Shown: positions 1 to 8,228, counted from the stretch's first letter. The stretch is 37,961 nucleotides of DNA from Akkermansia sp. (GCA_017937215.1 JAGBDZ010000106.1:1-37961); one strand, 5' to 3'. The notes: generated by a model from the letters alone, not told the origin. Numbers and translations are program-made.

Positions 1-37
1 CTGCTCCTGCTCATGAGACAAAAGCCCCCCAATGTTC

Positions 38-155
38 AGCTCCCAGAAAAACAGATTCCGGGAGCTCAAGACTTATGGTTTCAAAATTTGCACAATTTTG
101 TATGACACAAAGCACGATTGCTCGCTATGGGTATGTCGCCCCCCTTGCGGGGGGC
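38..155. repeat. Hairpins at left edge of window
   Basis: Two inverted repeats lie in non-coding sequence: 38-48 with 56-66 (11 bp, one mismatch), and 138-144 with 149-155 (perfect 7-bp G/C stem with a TTGC loop, followed on the plus strand by CTTTG). The second resembles a weak intrinsic terminator for a plus-strand gene, but none is visible upstream. A minus-strand frame could begin at an ATG ending at position 14, but only 14 bases are present, so it is not called. Confidence 0.4.
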
Positions 156-183
156 TTTGATATGACCGGCGGCGGCGGTCGAA

Positions 184-243
184 ATTGAGCCGCGGAGCGG
201 CTCAATGAAAAACCAGCGATTTTGCTTGCAAATCACTGGTTTT
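184..243. promoter_or_regulatory. Two hairpins in the glyS upstream region
   Basis: 184-193 pairs perfectly with 197-206 (10-bp stem, GGA loop). 209-222 pairs with 230-243 (14 bp, one mismatch at 217). The second hairpin runs into a TATAGT box at 243-248, so any glyS promoter would lie on or beside it. Whether these are a terminator for something upstream, a protein site, or part of a leader cannot be decided. No T-box-like features were recognised. Confidence 0.4.
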
Positions 244-248
244 ATAGT
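222..248 (+). promoter_or_regulatory. Possible glyS promoter
   Basis: TTGCTT at 222-227 and TATAGT at 243-248 have a short 15-base spacer. The -10 box lies 15 bases before the chosen ATG at 264, close to the arrangement of the stronger promoters in the window. The -35 is poor, so this is a weak call. Confidence 0.35.
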
Positions 249-263
249 AGAATACCCCGCGTT

Positions 264-1847
264 ATGGCAGACCGTACACAGACTGATCCCGTCCGCATGG
301 AAAAAATCGTCAGCCTTTGCAAGCGCAGAGGGTTCATCTTTCAGGCCGCAGAGATTTATGGCGGTCTCAACGGTTGCTGGGACTACGGTCCCCTGGGCGT
401 GGAGCTCAAGCGCAATCTGAAGGACTACTGGTGGCGTGTGCACGTGCAGGAGCGCCCCGATATCGTGGGTATGGATGGCTCCATCCTCACGCACAACTCG
501 GTACTGGTGGCATCCGGCCACGTGGGTGGTTTCTGCGACCCGCTGTGCGACTGCCTGCTCACCAAGGAACGCCTGCGCGCTGACCAGATTCCCGCCCAGA
601 GCGGTGTGGCCTACTGGTGGAAGGGCGCTGCCCGCAAGGATGGCTCCTGGAGCACGAAGAAGGAATTCTCCATGCTGGTGGAAGGCACGGACGACAAGTC
701 CGCCAAGACCGCCCGCAAGGGGGCTCTCCAGTACTACAGCCAGATTGCCGGCAAGGGCACCCAGCCCGCCGACCTGGAGCTCATCGAGGAAAGCACCGAG
801 GAGGTGACCGACTCCGTGCGCTACAATCCCGCCAACGGTTCCCTGGTGACGGAGGCCCGTTCCTTCAATCTGATGTTCAAGACCACCATCGGTGCCACCT
901 CCGATGAGAACGACCCCGCCAGCACCGGCTGGCTGCGCCCGGAAACGGCCCAGAGCATCTTCTGCCAGTACAAGAACATTCTTGATTCTTCCCGCAACAA
1001 GATTCCCTTCGGCATCGCCCAGATTGGTAAGTCCTTCCGCAACGAAATCAACCCGCGCAACTTCACCTTCCGCTCCCGCGAGTTCGAGCAGATGGAGGTG
1101 GAATACTTCTGCAAGGGCGAGGACGGCTTCCGCCTGACCGACGAATGGCTGGAGAAGAGCCTCCAGTTCTACGAGAATATCGGTATCGCCCGCGATAAGA
1201 TTCATATCCTCGACGTGCCGGATGAAGAGCGCGCCTTCTACTCCAAGAAGACCTACGACCTTGAGTACGAGTTCCCCTTCGGCGTGCAGGAGCTTATGGG
1301 CATCGCCTACCGCACCGATTATGACCTGGGCCGCCACCAGGAAGGCTCCGGTAAGCCCATGGAGTACTTCGACGAGGCTACCCGCGAGCGTTTCATTCCC
1401 CACGTGGTGGAGCCCTCTGCCGGTTGCGACCGTTCCGTGCTGGCCGTCATCTGCGAGGCTTTCGACGAAGAGGAACTGGGCAAGGACGGCAAGAGCGACA
1501 TCCGCACCGTCATGCACTTCCACCCCCGCATGGCTCCCATCAAGGCCGCTATCTTCCCGCTGCTCAAGAAGAATGCCGAACAGGTGCGCATCGCCCGCGA
1601 GATTGAGGCCGAGCTGCGTCCCTTCATGAATGTGTTCTACGATGAAGCCGGTGCCGTGGGCCGCCGCTACCGCCGCCAGGATGAAGTGGGCACCCCCTTC
1701 TGCATCACGGTGGACTTCGAGACGCTGGGTGAGGAAGGCGACCCCGCCCTCAAGGATACGGTGACCATCCGCCACCGCGATTCCATGGAGCAGGAGCGCG
1801 TGGCCATCAGCGAGCTGCTGCCCTGGCTGCTCAAGCGCATCCACTAA
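264..1847 (+). CDS. glyS: Glycyl-tRNA synthetase, single-chain dimeric type
   Basis: Cytoplasmic class II aminoacyl-tRNA synthetase that charges tRNA-Gly with glycine using ATP; 527 residues. This is the single-chain alpha2 form (as in Thermus, archaea and eukaryotes), not the split GlyQ/GlyS tetramer. Class II motif 2 is visible around residues 258-262 (FRNEI) and motif 3 around 383-392 (EPSAGCDRSV). The C-terminal part, rich in I/V/A and ending in ISELLPWL, fits the anticodon-binding domain. The frame stays open back to 222, but the ATG at 264 is preferred because the family starts close to the MEKIVSLCKRRGF segment and because a -10-like box lies at 243-248. A hairpin follows at 1868-1902. 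The gene stands alone on its strand and the identification is secure. Confidence 0.96.
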   Translation: MADRTQTDPVRMEKIVSLCKRRGFIFQAAEIYGGLNGCWDYGPLGVELKRNLKDYWWRVHVQERPDIVGMDGSILTHNSVLVASGHVGGFCDPLCDCLLTKERLRADQIPAQSGVAYWWKGAARKDGSWSTKKEFSMLVEGTDDKSAKTARKGALQYYSQIAGKGTQPADLELIEESTEEVTDSVRYNPANGSLVTEARSFNLMFKTTIGATSDENDPASTGWLRPETAQSIFCQYKNILDSSRNKIPFGIAQIGKSFRNEINPRNFTFRSREFEQMEVEYFCKGEDGFRLTDEWLEKSLQFYENIGIARDKIHILDVPDEERAFYSKKTYDLEYEFPFGVQELMGIAYRTDYDLGRHQEGSGKPMEYFDEATRERFIPHVVEPSAGCDRSVLAVICEAFDEEELGKDGKSDIRTVMHFHPRMAPIKAAIFPLLKKNAEQVRIAREIEAELRPFMNVFYDEAGAVGRRYRRQDEVGTPFCITVDFETLGEEGDPALKDTVTIRHRDSMEQERVAISELLPWLLKRIH

Positions 1848-1867
1848 ACATCCCCTTTAACCCCAAC

Positions 1868-1902
1868 CGCCATCCCCGTGGATTTCCCCTGCGGGGGTGG
1901 CG
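1868..1902 (+). terminator. Probable terminator after glyS
   Basis: 1868-1878 pairs with 1892-1902 (11 bp, one T-G wobble), followed by TTCCATTT rather than a clean T run. Its place 20 bases after the glyS stop supports a terminator or mRNA-end hairpin. Confidence 0.5.
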
Positions 1903-1922
1903 TTCCATTTACCGACACTTCT

Positions 1923-2471
1923 ATGAAACTCTCTGATACCGACCTGACCCTGCAAGACCGCCAGATGGTGGAAAATAACCTGATGCAGCAGGAAGAGCTG
2001 CTGTGGGTGGGCAAGCCCATTCCCCGCTTGTTCAGCGCCGGCAGCCTGGCTACGTTCCTGTTTTCTCTGCCATGGCTGGGCTTTATTGCCTTCTGGACCT
2101 GGGGCGCGGCGCAGGGCAGCGCCATTTTCACCTGCTTCTCCATTCCCTTCTGGTGTGTGGGCATTGGCATGTTATGTTCGCCCTGGTGGGCGCGGCGCAC
2201 GCAGAAGCGCACGGTGCTGGTCATCACGAACCGCCGGGCCATGGAGATTTACCCCGGCCTGTTCGGGGCGGTGAAGAGCCGCGTATGGCCGCTGGAGCCG
2301 GGCATGGTGAAATCCTGCACAGTGCGCAAGGACGGCAGCGGCGACCTGATTCTCGGCCATGAGGTGCGCCATTCCCGGAATGGTTCCCATGAGGTGCCGC
2401 GTGGCTTCATGAATGTACCCGAGGTGCGCCGTGTGGAGCAGTTCCTTTACGACTTGACTCAGAAACAGTGA
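1923..2471 (+). CDS. Two-helix membrane protein with PH-like tail, copy 1
   Basis: First of four adjacent related genes; 182 residues. An N-terminal cytosolic stretch ending near LLWVGKP leads into two hydrophobic segments (about residues 38-60 and 66-86). A C-terminal soluble domain of about 90 residues follows and carries the shared signature V-I-T-N-R-R-A, then WPLEPGMV, then KDGSGDLIL. This layout resembles the bacterial PH (DUF304-like) membrane proteins, whose biochemical role is generally unknown. The start at 1923 gives the same N-terminal layout as the paralogues; the frame is open to 1878. No Shine-Dalgarno or convincing promoter was found just upstream. The stop overlaps the next start by 4 bases, indicating one operon. 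Family assignment is by pattern only. Confidence 0.75.
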   Translation: MKLSDTDLTLQDRQMVENNLMQQEELLWVGKPIPRLFSAGSLATFLFSLPWLGFIAFWTWGAAQGSAIFTCFSIPFWCVGIGMLCSPWWARRTQKRTVLVITNRRAMEIYPGLFGAVKSRVWPLEPGMVKSCTVRKDGSGDLILGHEVRHSRNGSHEVPRGFMNVPEVRRVEQFLYDLTQKQ

Positions 2472-3043
2472 AATCTTCCGACCCCAGAGATTTCGGGCTG
2501 AGCCCCCGGCTGAGCGAGCTGGTGCAGCATGATTTGCGCCCCGGCGAGCAGCTGCGCTGGGTGGGGCAACCCGTGGTATTCTGGTGTATCGATTGGGGGA
2601 CAGTGATAGGGCTGACTCCCGTTCTGTCTGTTTTCGGCGGGCTGGGGAGCTATGTCCTCTATTCTTTGGCTGCGGGGGAGATTGTGGTGAGCGGTTTCAC
2701 CTTCCTGATGGTGCTGGGCATGTCCCTCCTGTTTGTGCTGTTTCCGCTGGCGGCGGTGTCGGCTCCTTTCTTCCGGGCCTGGTGCCGGAGGAATACGGTG
2801 TATGCTATTACGAACCGCCGGGCCTTCATCTGCGGGATGGGGGAGGGCTCCTGGCGCTTGCAGAGTGATATGGTGGCCAGCAATTTCCAGCGCAAGGATG
2901 GCAGTGGCAACCTGGTGTTTTCCGTGCGCTGGGAAACTGATGTCAACGGTGTCACCCGCAAGGTGGAGAATGGTTTCATGAACATCCGCGACGTGCGGCT
3001 GGTGGAGGAGATTCTGGAAAAAGCCATAACCGAAAGGAAATAG
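2468..3043 (+). CDS. Two-helix membrane protein with PH-like tail, copy 2
   Basis: 191 residues, starting at GTG in a GTGA overlap with the previous stop, so probably translationally coupled. It begins KSSDPRDFGLSPR, nearly identical to the start of the next gene, which shows recent tandem duplication. Two hydrophobic segments (about residues 38-62 and 72-96) precede the conserved tail: Y-A-I-T-N-R-R-A, a W-R-L-Q segment, KDGSGNLVF, and a closing FMNIRDVRLVEEILEKA that is also shared with copy 3. No catalytic motif is visible. It probably sits in the inner membrane with the PH-like domain in the cytosol. Function unknown. Confidence 0.78.
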   Translation: MKSSDPRDFGLSPRLSELVQHDLRPGEQLRWVGQPVVFWCIDWGTVIGLTPVLSVFGGLGSYVLYSLAAGEIVVSGFTFLMVLGMSLLFVLFPLAAVSAPFFRAWCRRNTVYAITNRRAFICGMGEGSWRLQSDMVASNFQRKDGSGNLVFSVRWETDVNGVTRKVENGFMNIRDVRLVEEILEKAITERK

Positions 3044-3045
3044 GT

Positions 3046-3624
3046 ATGAAATCCCCCGACCCCAGAGATTTCGGGCTGAGCCCCCGGCAATGTGAGCGCT
3101 TGCAGCGGGCTCTTCAGCCCGGCGAGCAGCTACTCTGGGCGGGCAGCCCCATTGTCCGTCATCCGGAACCCGATAAGGGAAATCGCGTGGTGGGTGTGCT
3201 GTTTTTCCTGCCGTTCGGGTTGGCCGGTGCGGGCGGTATTTATGGGGCACTGGCGGGAACATCGGACGAGTCCGGCAGTCTGGTCGGGCTGTTCTTTGCG
3301 GGCTTGCTGTTTCTGCTGATTCCCATAGGTGCGCTCATCATCTATCCGTGCTTGCATAGGAAAGAGCTGCGGAGCCGGGTCTATGCCATCACCAACCGCC
3401 GCGCCATTGTCTGCGGAGTGGATACGGAATCCTGGCCGCTGGCGCCGGATATGGTTGCCTCGGATTTCCAGACGAAGGACGGCAGCGGCAACCTGGTCTT
3501 TGCCGTGCGCTCTCGCTGCGACGGCGGCCCGGGGTGGAATGAGGCCGGTTTCATGGATATCCGCGATGTGCGGCTGGTGGAGGAAATCCTCGAAAAAGCT
3601 ATAGCTGAAAGGAAAAACGTATGA
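3046..3624 (+). CDS. Two-helix membrane protein with PH-like tail, copy 3
   Basis: 192 residues, closest to copy 2: both share the SPDPRDFGLSPR-type start, the GEQL(R/L)W element, Y-A-I-T-N-R-R-A, KDGSGNLVF and the closing DIRDVRLVEEILEKAI. The loop between the two hydrophobic segments is the most divergent part. It starts two bases after the preceding stop. An AAGGA element about 8 bases before its ATG is one of the few Shine-Dalgarno-like sites in the window; such sites appear inside this operon but not at operon starts. Function unknown. Confidence 0.78.
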   Translation: MKSPDPRDFGLSPRQCERLQRALQPGEQLLWAGSPIVRHPEPDKGNRVVGVLFFLPFGLAGAGGIYGALAGTSDESGSLVGLFFAGLLFLLIPIGALIIYPCLHRKELRSRVYAITNRRAIVCGVDTESWPLAPDMVASDFQTKDGSGNLVFAVRSRCDGGPGWNEAGFMDIRDVRLVEEILEKAIAERKNV

Positions 3625-4061
3625 TGACTCAGGAAGAACAGAAACGATTGCAGGCAGAGCTGCTGCCGGGGGAAAGGGTGCTGTGGCATGGCCGCCCGCA
3701 GCTGCCGGTGGTGAACAGCGCCACGCTGCCGCTCTTCCTGCTGGCAGTGCTGTGCCCGCTCCTGCTTCTGTTCCCCATTTTGCAGCAGCGGCGCCTGCGC
3801 CGCTCGCTCTACCTGCTTACGGACCGCCGCATCCTGGTCTATCGCGCGAACTGGTGGCGCGGGGTGCAGCGCCATGCCTGGCCGCTGGAGCCCGGTATCA
3901 TCACCGCCCGTGTGCAGCGCCCCGGTGGCCGCGGTGACCTGGTCATGGAATATACCTACGGTCGCCGCGTTTCCGAGGATAAAGGCTTTCTCAACGTGCC
4001 CGATGCCATGCTCATTGCCCGCCTGGTTGATGCCGCGGAGAAACGGTTGAACTGTATCTGA
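3621..4061 (+). CDS. Short PH-like membrane protein, copy 4
   Basis: 146 residues and the shortest, most divergent member. The start codon overlaps the previous stop (ATGA) and AAAGGA lies about 8 bases upstream. It has the GERVLWHGRP element, one long or two closely packed hydrophobic stretches (about residues 31-53), and the family signature altered to Y-L-L-T-D-R-R-I, followed by WPLEPGII and GRGDLVMEY. The tail ends FLNVPDAMLIARLVDAAE, resembling the FMNVPEVRRVEQFL tail of copy 1. It looks like a reduced paralogue in the same operon. Function unknown. Confidence 0.75.
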   Translation: MMTQEEQKRLQAELLPGERVLWHGRPQLPVVNSATLPLFLLAVLCPLLLLFPILQQRRLRRSLYLLTDRRILVYRANWWRGVQRHAWPLEPGIITARVQRPGGRGDLVMEYTYGRRVSEDKGFLNVPDAMLIARLVDAAEKRLNCI

Positions 4062-4075
4062 TGGAGGATAGATGT

Positions 4076-4588
4076 ATGTTCCGGTTGTGCATTCTGATGG
4101 GGTGTTTTGTGTGGGCTTCTGCGCTGGCGCAGGGAACTCCGGTGGGGAAAATGATGCCCAGCTCTGCCAGCCACGGTAAAGATGCGTTTTCTCAGGCTAT
4201 AGCAGCGGGCGATATCGCACGCATCGGGGAAGTACTGGATAGCGGTATCAGCGTGAACCGGTCTGTGGTTCGCCATTTTGCCGAGGGATACACGGTTACG
4301 CTCACCCCGCTGGCGGAGGCTATGTTCCGTTATGTGGGCGGATTCCCGGAGGATGAGAAAAAGGGTGTGGATGTGGTGCAATACCTCATCAGCCGAGGGG
4401 CAGACATCAACGCCGCCATTCCGGAGACTGGCAGTACGCCGCTGCATCTCGCGGCTGGCGCACTGGATGGTTGCATAGCATTCCGCCTTTTTGCAGCGCT
4501 CCATGAAGCCGGTGCTGATGTTTCCATTCGTGATAACGAGGGACAGACTCCCCTCGATGTTATGAGAGAAACGCTGGAGGAAAGGTGA
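4076..4588 (+). CDS. Secreted ankyrin-repeat protein
   Basis: 170 residues. A hydrophobic signal peptide (about residues 1-18, ending SALAQ) precedes ankyrin repeats: the recognisable units are FSQAIAAGDIARIGEVLDSG, an internal VVQYLISRGADINA and TPLHLAAGA, and a last HEAGADVSIRDNEGQTPLD. Ankyrin repeats bind proteins, so an envelope binding role is likely. The upstream ATG at 4061 overlaps the stop of copy 4, but the ATG at 4076 is preferred: GGAGG lies at 4063-4067 with an 8-base gap, and it places the signal peptide at the very N-terminus. It is the last gene of the 1923-4588 operon and is unlike the other members. It belongs to the same broad family as the gene at 6908-7954. Confidence 0.8.
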   Translation: MFRLCILMGCFVWASALAQGTPVGKMMPSSASHGKDAFSQAIAAGDIARIGEVLDSGISVNRSVVRHFAEGYTVTLTPLAEAMFRYVGGFPEDEKKGVDVVQYLISRGADINAAIPETGSTPLHLAAGALDGCIAFRLFAALHEAGADVSIRDNEGQTPLDVMRETLEER

Positions 4589-4622
4589 GGGAAACCTGCG
4601 AAACTTATTAAAACTCAGGCTT

Positions 4623-5005
4623 CTGTCACCCCTTCCGGGGCTCCGGGCCTTTTTTATGGCAAGCGGGGGCTGCGCTCGCTGACGCGAGCTTACCCCCGGC
4701 TAATGTTCTTTCGCCCCTTATATGATGAGATTTTCCGGGGCTCCATTTTATTTTGTCGCATTCCGGGGGCTGCGCCCGCTTTGCGGGCTTACCCCCGGCT
4801 AGTGTTCTTTCACCCACTTCGTGGGCTCAAAATTCCTCGGGCTTTCAGCCCGACAAATTCCAATTTGTCCGTCACTACCAATACGGATAACACATCAATC
4901 TTTAATTGCCGGAGCAATAATCGGGACTGAACTCCCGGGCAGAGTTCCTCCCCCGCCAAAGTCCTGTTTGCCGGGGGATTTTTCAAACTTTGGGACACGT
5001 GAGGC
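4623..5005 (-). repeat. Dispersed structured repeat, copy A (expanded)
   Basis: This fills the 417-base gap between two genes. Read on the minus strand it has a head (4981-5005, matching 8390-8417 and 37791-37810) and a small palindrome (4852-4869). Next come a 6-bp hairpin within 4838-4852, a CCCAC/GTGGG hairpin (4813-4825), a nested G/C hairpin beginning at 4765, and a second nested hairpin about 100 bases further on, beginning at 4665. A tail hairpin lies at 4628-4640. The nested-hairpin module is thus present twice. A further stem at 4950-4981, followed by ATTTTTC on the plus strand, could be a terminator. No gene is seen. The tail hairpin and T run near 4650 may end the 1923-4588 operon. 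Confidence 0.7.
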
Positions 5006-6901
5006 TCAGCCCTGGTGTTTCTTTTTCCGGGCGGGTTTCCGATACTGGCCGGGGCCGGTGGATGAATCCGGCCTGGCATCGACTTCACGCCCCTTGGTAT
5101 CGTAGATGATGTAGCGCTTGCCATCCCACTGCACAGCCATGACGGTGGTGGCCCCCGGCAGCAGGAGAACATCGGTGGATTTGTTGTCCTTCTGGTTCAA
5201 GCCACGCAGACAGACGCGAATGAGCTTATCCCCATTGTACACCTCGAATGCCACGGCGTTTTCCCACTGATTGCCGGGCACGGTGAAGCGTCTGCCGGTG
5301 TGCTCAGTAATCTGCGGCTTGAAATCGGGGCTCGGTTTGATATCGAGCTTGTCGCGGTAGATGGCAACATTGTTGACATTGATGTAGAAGATGACGGGCG
5401 AGTCCGGCCTGGGATACTGGCGGGCATGCTTCAAAGCCTGGGCGCACATGTCCTCGGTGATGGTGACCCAGTGGGAAGCGTAGTCATTCACATATCGGTT
5501 CATGACGGCGAGCATGCCGGTCTCCAGGAAGTAGTCGGAGAAATCCAGCCGGGCGGCATCGCAGCAGCGGTCCAGGTATTTCATGCGGGTTTGCCCTACT
5601 GTCCACTTGCTTTCGTCCGTATCTCGCACATTCTTGAAAATGCGCGGGTAGAAGAGCGTGTTGCCCTTGGCCACGGTGTTGTAAAGATACATCTGCCACA
5701 TGGGGCAGAGGATGACGAAGCTATCACCGCAGATGGCGCCGGGCTGCCGGTGCCCATCGTCCGGGCCGCGCTGGAATTGCCAGAGTTCCCGGTTCACGAT
5801 GGCGCTGTTGACAAAGCTGTCGAAGCGGCCACCGCGCACCCAGGCTCCTTCCAGTGAGGGGCAGGTTTCGTGCTCCAGACGCACTTCGTCGGGGTTGAAG
5901 GCGTAATTGACCAGCTGGGAGAAAATGTTGACCGTGGTTTCGCAGGTGCCGGTCCACATCATGCCCGGGCGGGTCTGGTTCACGTGGCCGAACTCGTGGG
6001 AGGTGCCCCAGGCGCCGCTTCGGCGTACTTCGTCCACATCCACCAGACCACCGGTGGCGCTGATGACGAAAGAGGCACCGATGCCGTCGGCATGCATGTA
6101 GGTTTTGGTGTTCCAGTTGGTGCGGCCCATGATGTGGTTGCCGGGGTGAATACCTTCCCACTCCCAGCCGAGGAGCTGCTGCTCGAGCTTCATCTGCTCA
6201 TCGTAAAGCGCTACGAGCTCCGGGCCTTTCTCCGGGCATCGTTCACGCAGTGCCTTGGTATCCAGCACCCACTGGGTGCGCTCACCCAGAATGTCGAACA
6301 TTTCACTCCTGGCAAGTTTCATCATGTGCTTCCACACCCGGGCGTCATCGTGGTGGGTGAATACCCCGTTGATATAGCCGCCCTTTATCTGCATCTTGAT
6401 GGGCGGCGCGGAGTCCGGGTCAGAGTCCCGGTAATTCACATAGCCATGGCCAAAGTGGCTGACGGTGAAATCGTTGGTTCCGGGGCGGAGCAGGAACGAG
6501 CTTTCATTGCCCGGGTGGCGGAAATCGCGTACCACAAACTCAACCGGGGTGCGTGGGTTGCCTTCCAGGTGGATGCTGATGGTCTCCCCGGCTTCGAAGG
6601 CGATGCCGGTGGGGTTTTCATAGCTGGAATAGCGCCCTATTTTGAGTTGTCTTGATAAGTCATCCACCGGTTTGTAGGCCCGGAACTCGCGGAGACGATA
6701 GGTGCGTTCCATTTGACCGGGCTCCTGGTTGAGGCGGGAGTAATCAGTATATCGGGGAATGGGGTGTTTCCCGAGAATATCCTCACCGGATGATGCATGC
6801 ACCTTGCGAAAGACGGGCAGGGCGCTTTTCTGGTCTGCATCGGCGGGTATCAGCCCCCAGATGCAGAAGGCCAGCGTGGCGAGAGTGGTGTAACGTTTCA
6901 T
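5006..6901 (-). CDS. Secreted M60-type (enhancin-like) metallopeptidase
   Basis: 631 residues with an N-terminal signal peptide (about 1-22). The zinc-peptidase motif HEFGH is at residues 302-306, and Glu321 lies within the distance expected for the third ligand of the M60 pattern HEXXHX(8,28)E. The region before it (about 90-300) fits the M60 catalytic fold and the C-terminal third looks like a beta-rich accessory domain. M60 proteins cleave mucin-type glycoproteins and are typical of mucosal bacteria, so degradation of host glycoproteins is likely (inference). It starts 7 bases downstream of the ankyrin gene stop, so the two are probably one transcript. Its stop lies directly against the head of repeat copy A. 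The C-terminus is lysine-rich. Confidence 0.9.
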   Translation of the reverse strand: MKRYTTLATLAFCIWGLIPADADQKSALPVFRKVHASSGEDILGKHPIPRYTDYSRLNQEPGQMERTYRLREFRAYKPVDDLSRQLKIGRYSSYENPTGIAFEAGETISIHLEGNPRTPVEFVVRDFRHPGNESSFLLRPGTNDFTVSHFGHGYVNYRDSDPDSAPPIKMQIKGGYINGVFTHHDDARVWKHMMKLARSEMFDILGERTQWVLDTKALRERCPEKGPELVALYDEQMKLEQQLLGWEWEGIHPGNHIMGRTNWNTKTYMHADGIGASFVISATGGLVDVDEVRRSGAWGTSHEFGHVNQTRPGMMWTGTCETTVNIFSQLVNYAFNPDEVRLEHETCPSLEGAWVRGGRFDSFVNSAIVNRELWQFQRGPDDGHRQPGAICGDSFVILCPMWQMYLYNTVAKGNTLFYPRIFKNVRDTDESKWTVGQTRMKYLDRCCDAARLDFSDYFLETGMLAVMNRYVNDYASHWVTITEDMCAQALKHARQYPRPDSPVIFYINVNNVAIYRDKLDIKPSPDFKPQITEHTGRRFTVPGNQWENAVAFEVYNGDKLIRVCLRGLNQKDNKSTDVLLLPGATTVMAVQWDGKRYIIYDTKGREVDARPDSSTGPGQYRKPARKKKHQG

Positions 6902-6907
6902 GTTATA

Positions 6908-7954
6908 TCAGAGCAGGTTGCGGATGGAGTCCTTGGCTACATCTTTCGCGGTTTGGCCGTCGCGGTTTCGGATATTCTTGTCGGCGCCGGCTTTGAGCAG
7001 CATTTCAACAATTTCGCGGCGCCCGTCCCGGGCCGCATGTATCAGCGGCTGATTGGGCAGCTTCGGGTCGTTCAGGTCCATGCCGGCATCAATGAAAAGC
7101 TGCACCATGTCCGGGAAATTGCGCCCGATGGCCAGCCCGATGGGAATGCCGTTGTGTTTGCCGTCCGGACTGAAATTGATATCTTTGTAGGCGGGCAGGA
7201 GCGCGCGGACACTTTCTTTCCTGCGTGACCAGACCGCATCGTGCAGGGGCGTGGCACCATTGCCGGCCTGGACCATGGGATTGGCACCTGCTGCCAGCAG
7301 GGCTGGGATGATTGCGGCGTTGTCAGCATCGACCGCAACGTGCAGCACAGAACGTGTGTCGGGTGCCACAAAGTTCACATCTGCTCCAGCCTGGATGAGC
7401 TGCTTGGCAAGGTCAACCTTTCCTTTGCCGCAGACAATCATCAGGAGAGAGCGAGTGTTATCACTGTTCATGATATTGGGGGCGAATCCTTTTGCTCCCA
7501 TGGCTGTTTCGAGGGCTTGAAAATCTCCAGCCTGCGCCCGCTCGCAGAGTTCGATTTCCTTGCAGCGGGCGGCCATGGCGGCTTTCAGGACTCGGGCTGC
7601 TTTTTTGGATGTTGCCCAATCGAGGGCGGTCTTCCCGCCTGGCCCCTGCGTCATGGGATCGGCGCCGGCTTTGAGCAGAAGCTTGATGCAGTTCACTTTG
7701 CCGGCCCGCGCAGCCAGGTGCAGCGCGGTGTTGCCCTCCTCATCCACCTGGTTTACGTTGCAGCCTTCCCTGATGCGGGCTTGCAGCACCCCCTCGTTGC
7801 CGGCCGCGGCTGCTTCCAGCACGGAATAAACGCCGTTGCTGCGGTATACCAGATCCGGTAGCGCTTCATCCTGGCCGGCGGCTTCACAGGGGTGAGCAAC
7901 AGCTGCTATGCTGCCCACGATGAGCGTGGTAAGAAAATAGTTTGCGCGTTTCAT
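6908..7954 (-). CDS. Secreted ankyrin-repeat protein
   Basis: 348 residues. A signal peptide (about 1-25, ending CEAAG) is followed by roughly eight ankyrin units, with clear examples such as NTALHLAARAGKVNCIKLLL, KAGADPMTQGPGGKTALDWA, QAGADVNFVAPDTRSVLHVA and KAGADKNIRNRDGQTAKDVA. The product is probably a periplasmic or cell-surface binding protein. The ATG at 7954 is preferred over a GTG six bases upstream. It is followed after 7 bases by the M60 peptidase gene, so the two are likely co-transcribed, and the ankyrin protein could serve as an inhibitor, chaperone or anchor for the protease. That partnership is inferred from position only. Confidence 0.85.
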   Translation of the reverse strand: MKRANYFLTTLIVGSIAAVAHPCEAAGQDEALPDLVYRSNGVYSVLEAAAAGNEGVLQARIREGCNVNQVDEEGNTALHLAARAGKVNCIKLLLKAGADPMTQGPGGKTALDWATSKKAARVLKAAMAARCKEIELCERAQAGDFQALETAMGAKGFAPNIMNSDNTRSLLMIVCGKGKVDLAKQLIQAGADVNFVAPDTRSVLHVAVDADNAAIIPALLAAGANPMVQAGNGATPLHDAVWSRRKESVRALLPAYKDINFSPDGKHNGIPIGLAIGRNFPDMVQLFIDAGMDLNDPKLPNQPLIHAARDGRREIVEMLLKAGADKNIRNRDGQTAKDVAKDSIRNLL

Positions 7955-8030
7955 ATGCACTGAATTGGCAATTATCTAGCATAATACCCCTTGTCTCTAA
8001 CAAAGAAAAGTAAAAAATTGTCTCTCTGCC

Positions 8031-8178
8031 CGATAAATTGATGTTTGTCGGGCTGAAAGCCCGAGGAATTTTTGAGTCCCGGAGGGACGCCAGCCTTTAG
8101 ACCGGGGTGAAGCCTCGAAGAGGCGGAACCCCGGGTCAGGCAAATAATATTCCCGGAACCCCCGAAGTGGGGTGGCAG
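8031..8178 (+). repeat. Dispersed structured repeat, copy B
   Basis: The order of parts is CGATAAATTG, a GGGCT/AGCCC hairpin, then TTTTTGAG. Hairpin 1 is 8076-8080 with 8084-8088. Nested hairpin 2 has outer stem 8102-8108 with 8128-8134 and inner stem 8112-8116 with 8120-8124. Hairpin 3 is CCCC/GGGG at 8159-8172. The copy is inverted relative to copy C at 8229-8417. Together B and C fill most of the 525-base gap between genes; 8179-8228 is a unique spacer. Confidence 0.75.
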
Positions 8179-8228
8179 CAGGCTCGGCTATCTTACGAAG
8201 CTCAGCACTAACAATATGCACCCCTTTC

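Noticed and set aside
1..14. Possible start of a minus-strand gene
   Set aside because: Only 14 bases are available; no promoter or protein evidence can be judged.
81..1844. 587-codon open frame antisense to glyS
   Set aside because: It mirrors a well-conserved synthetase; such frames are expected opposite GC-rich genes and the translation has no recognisable domain.
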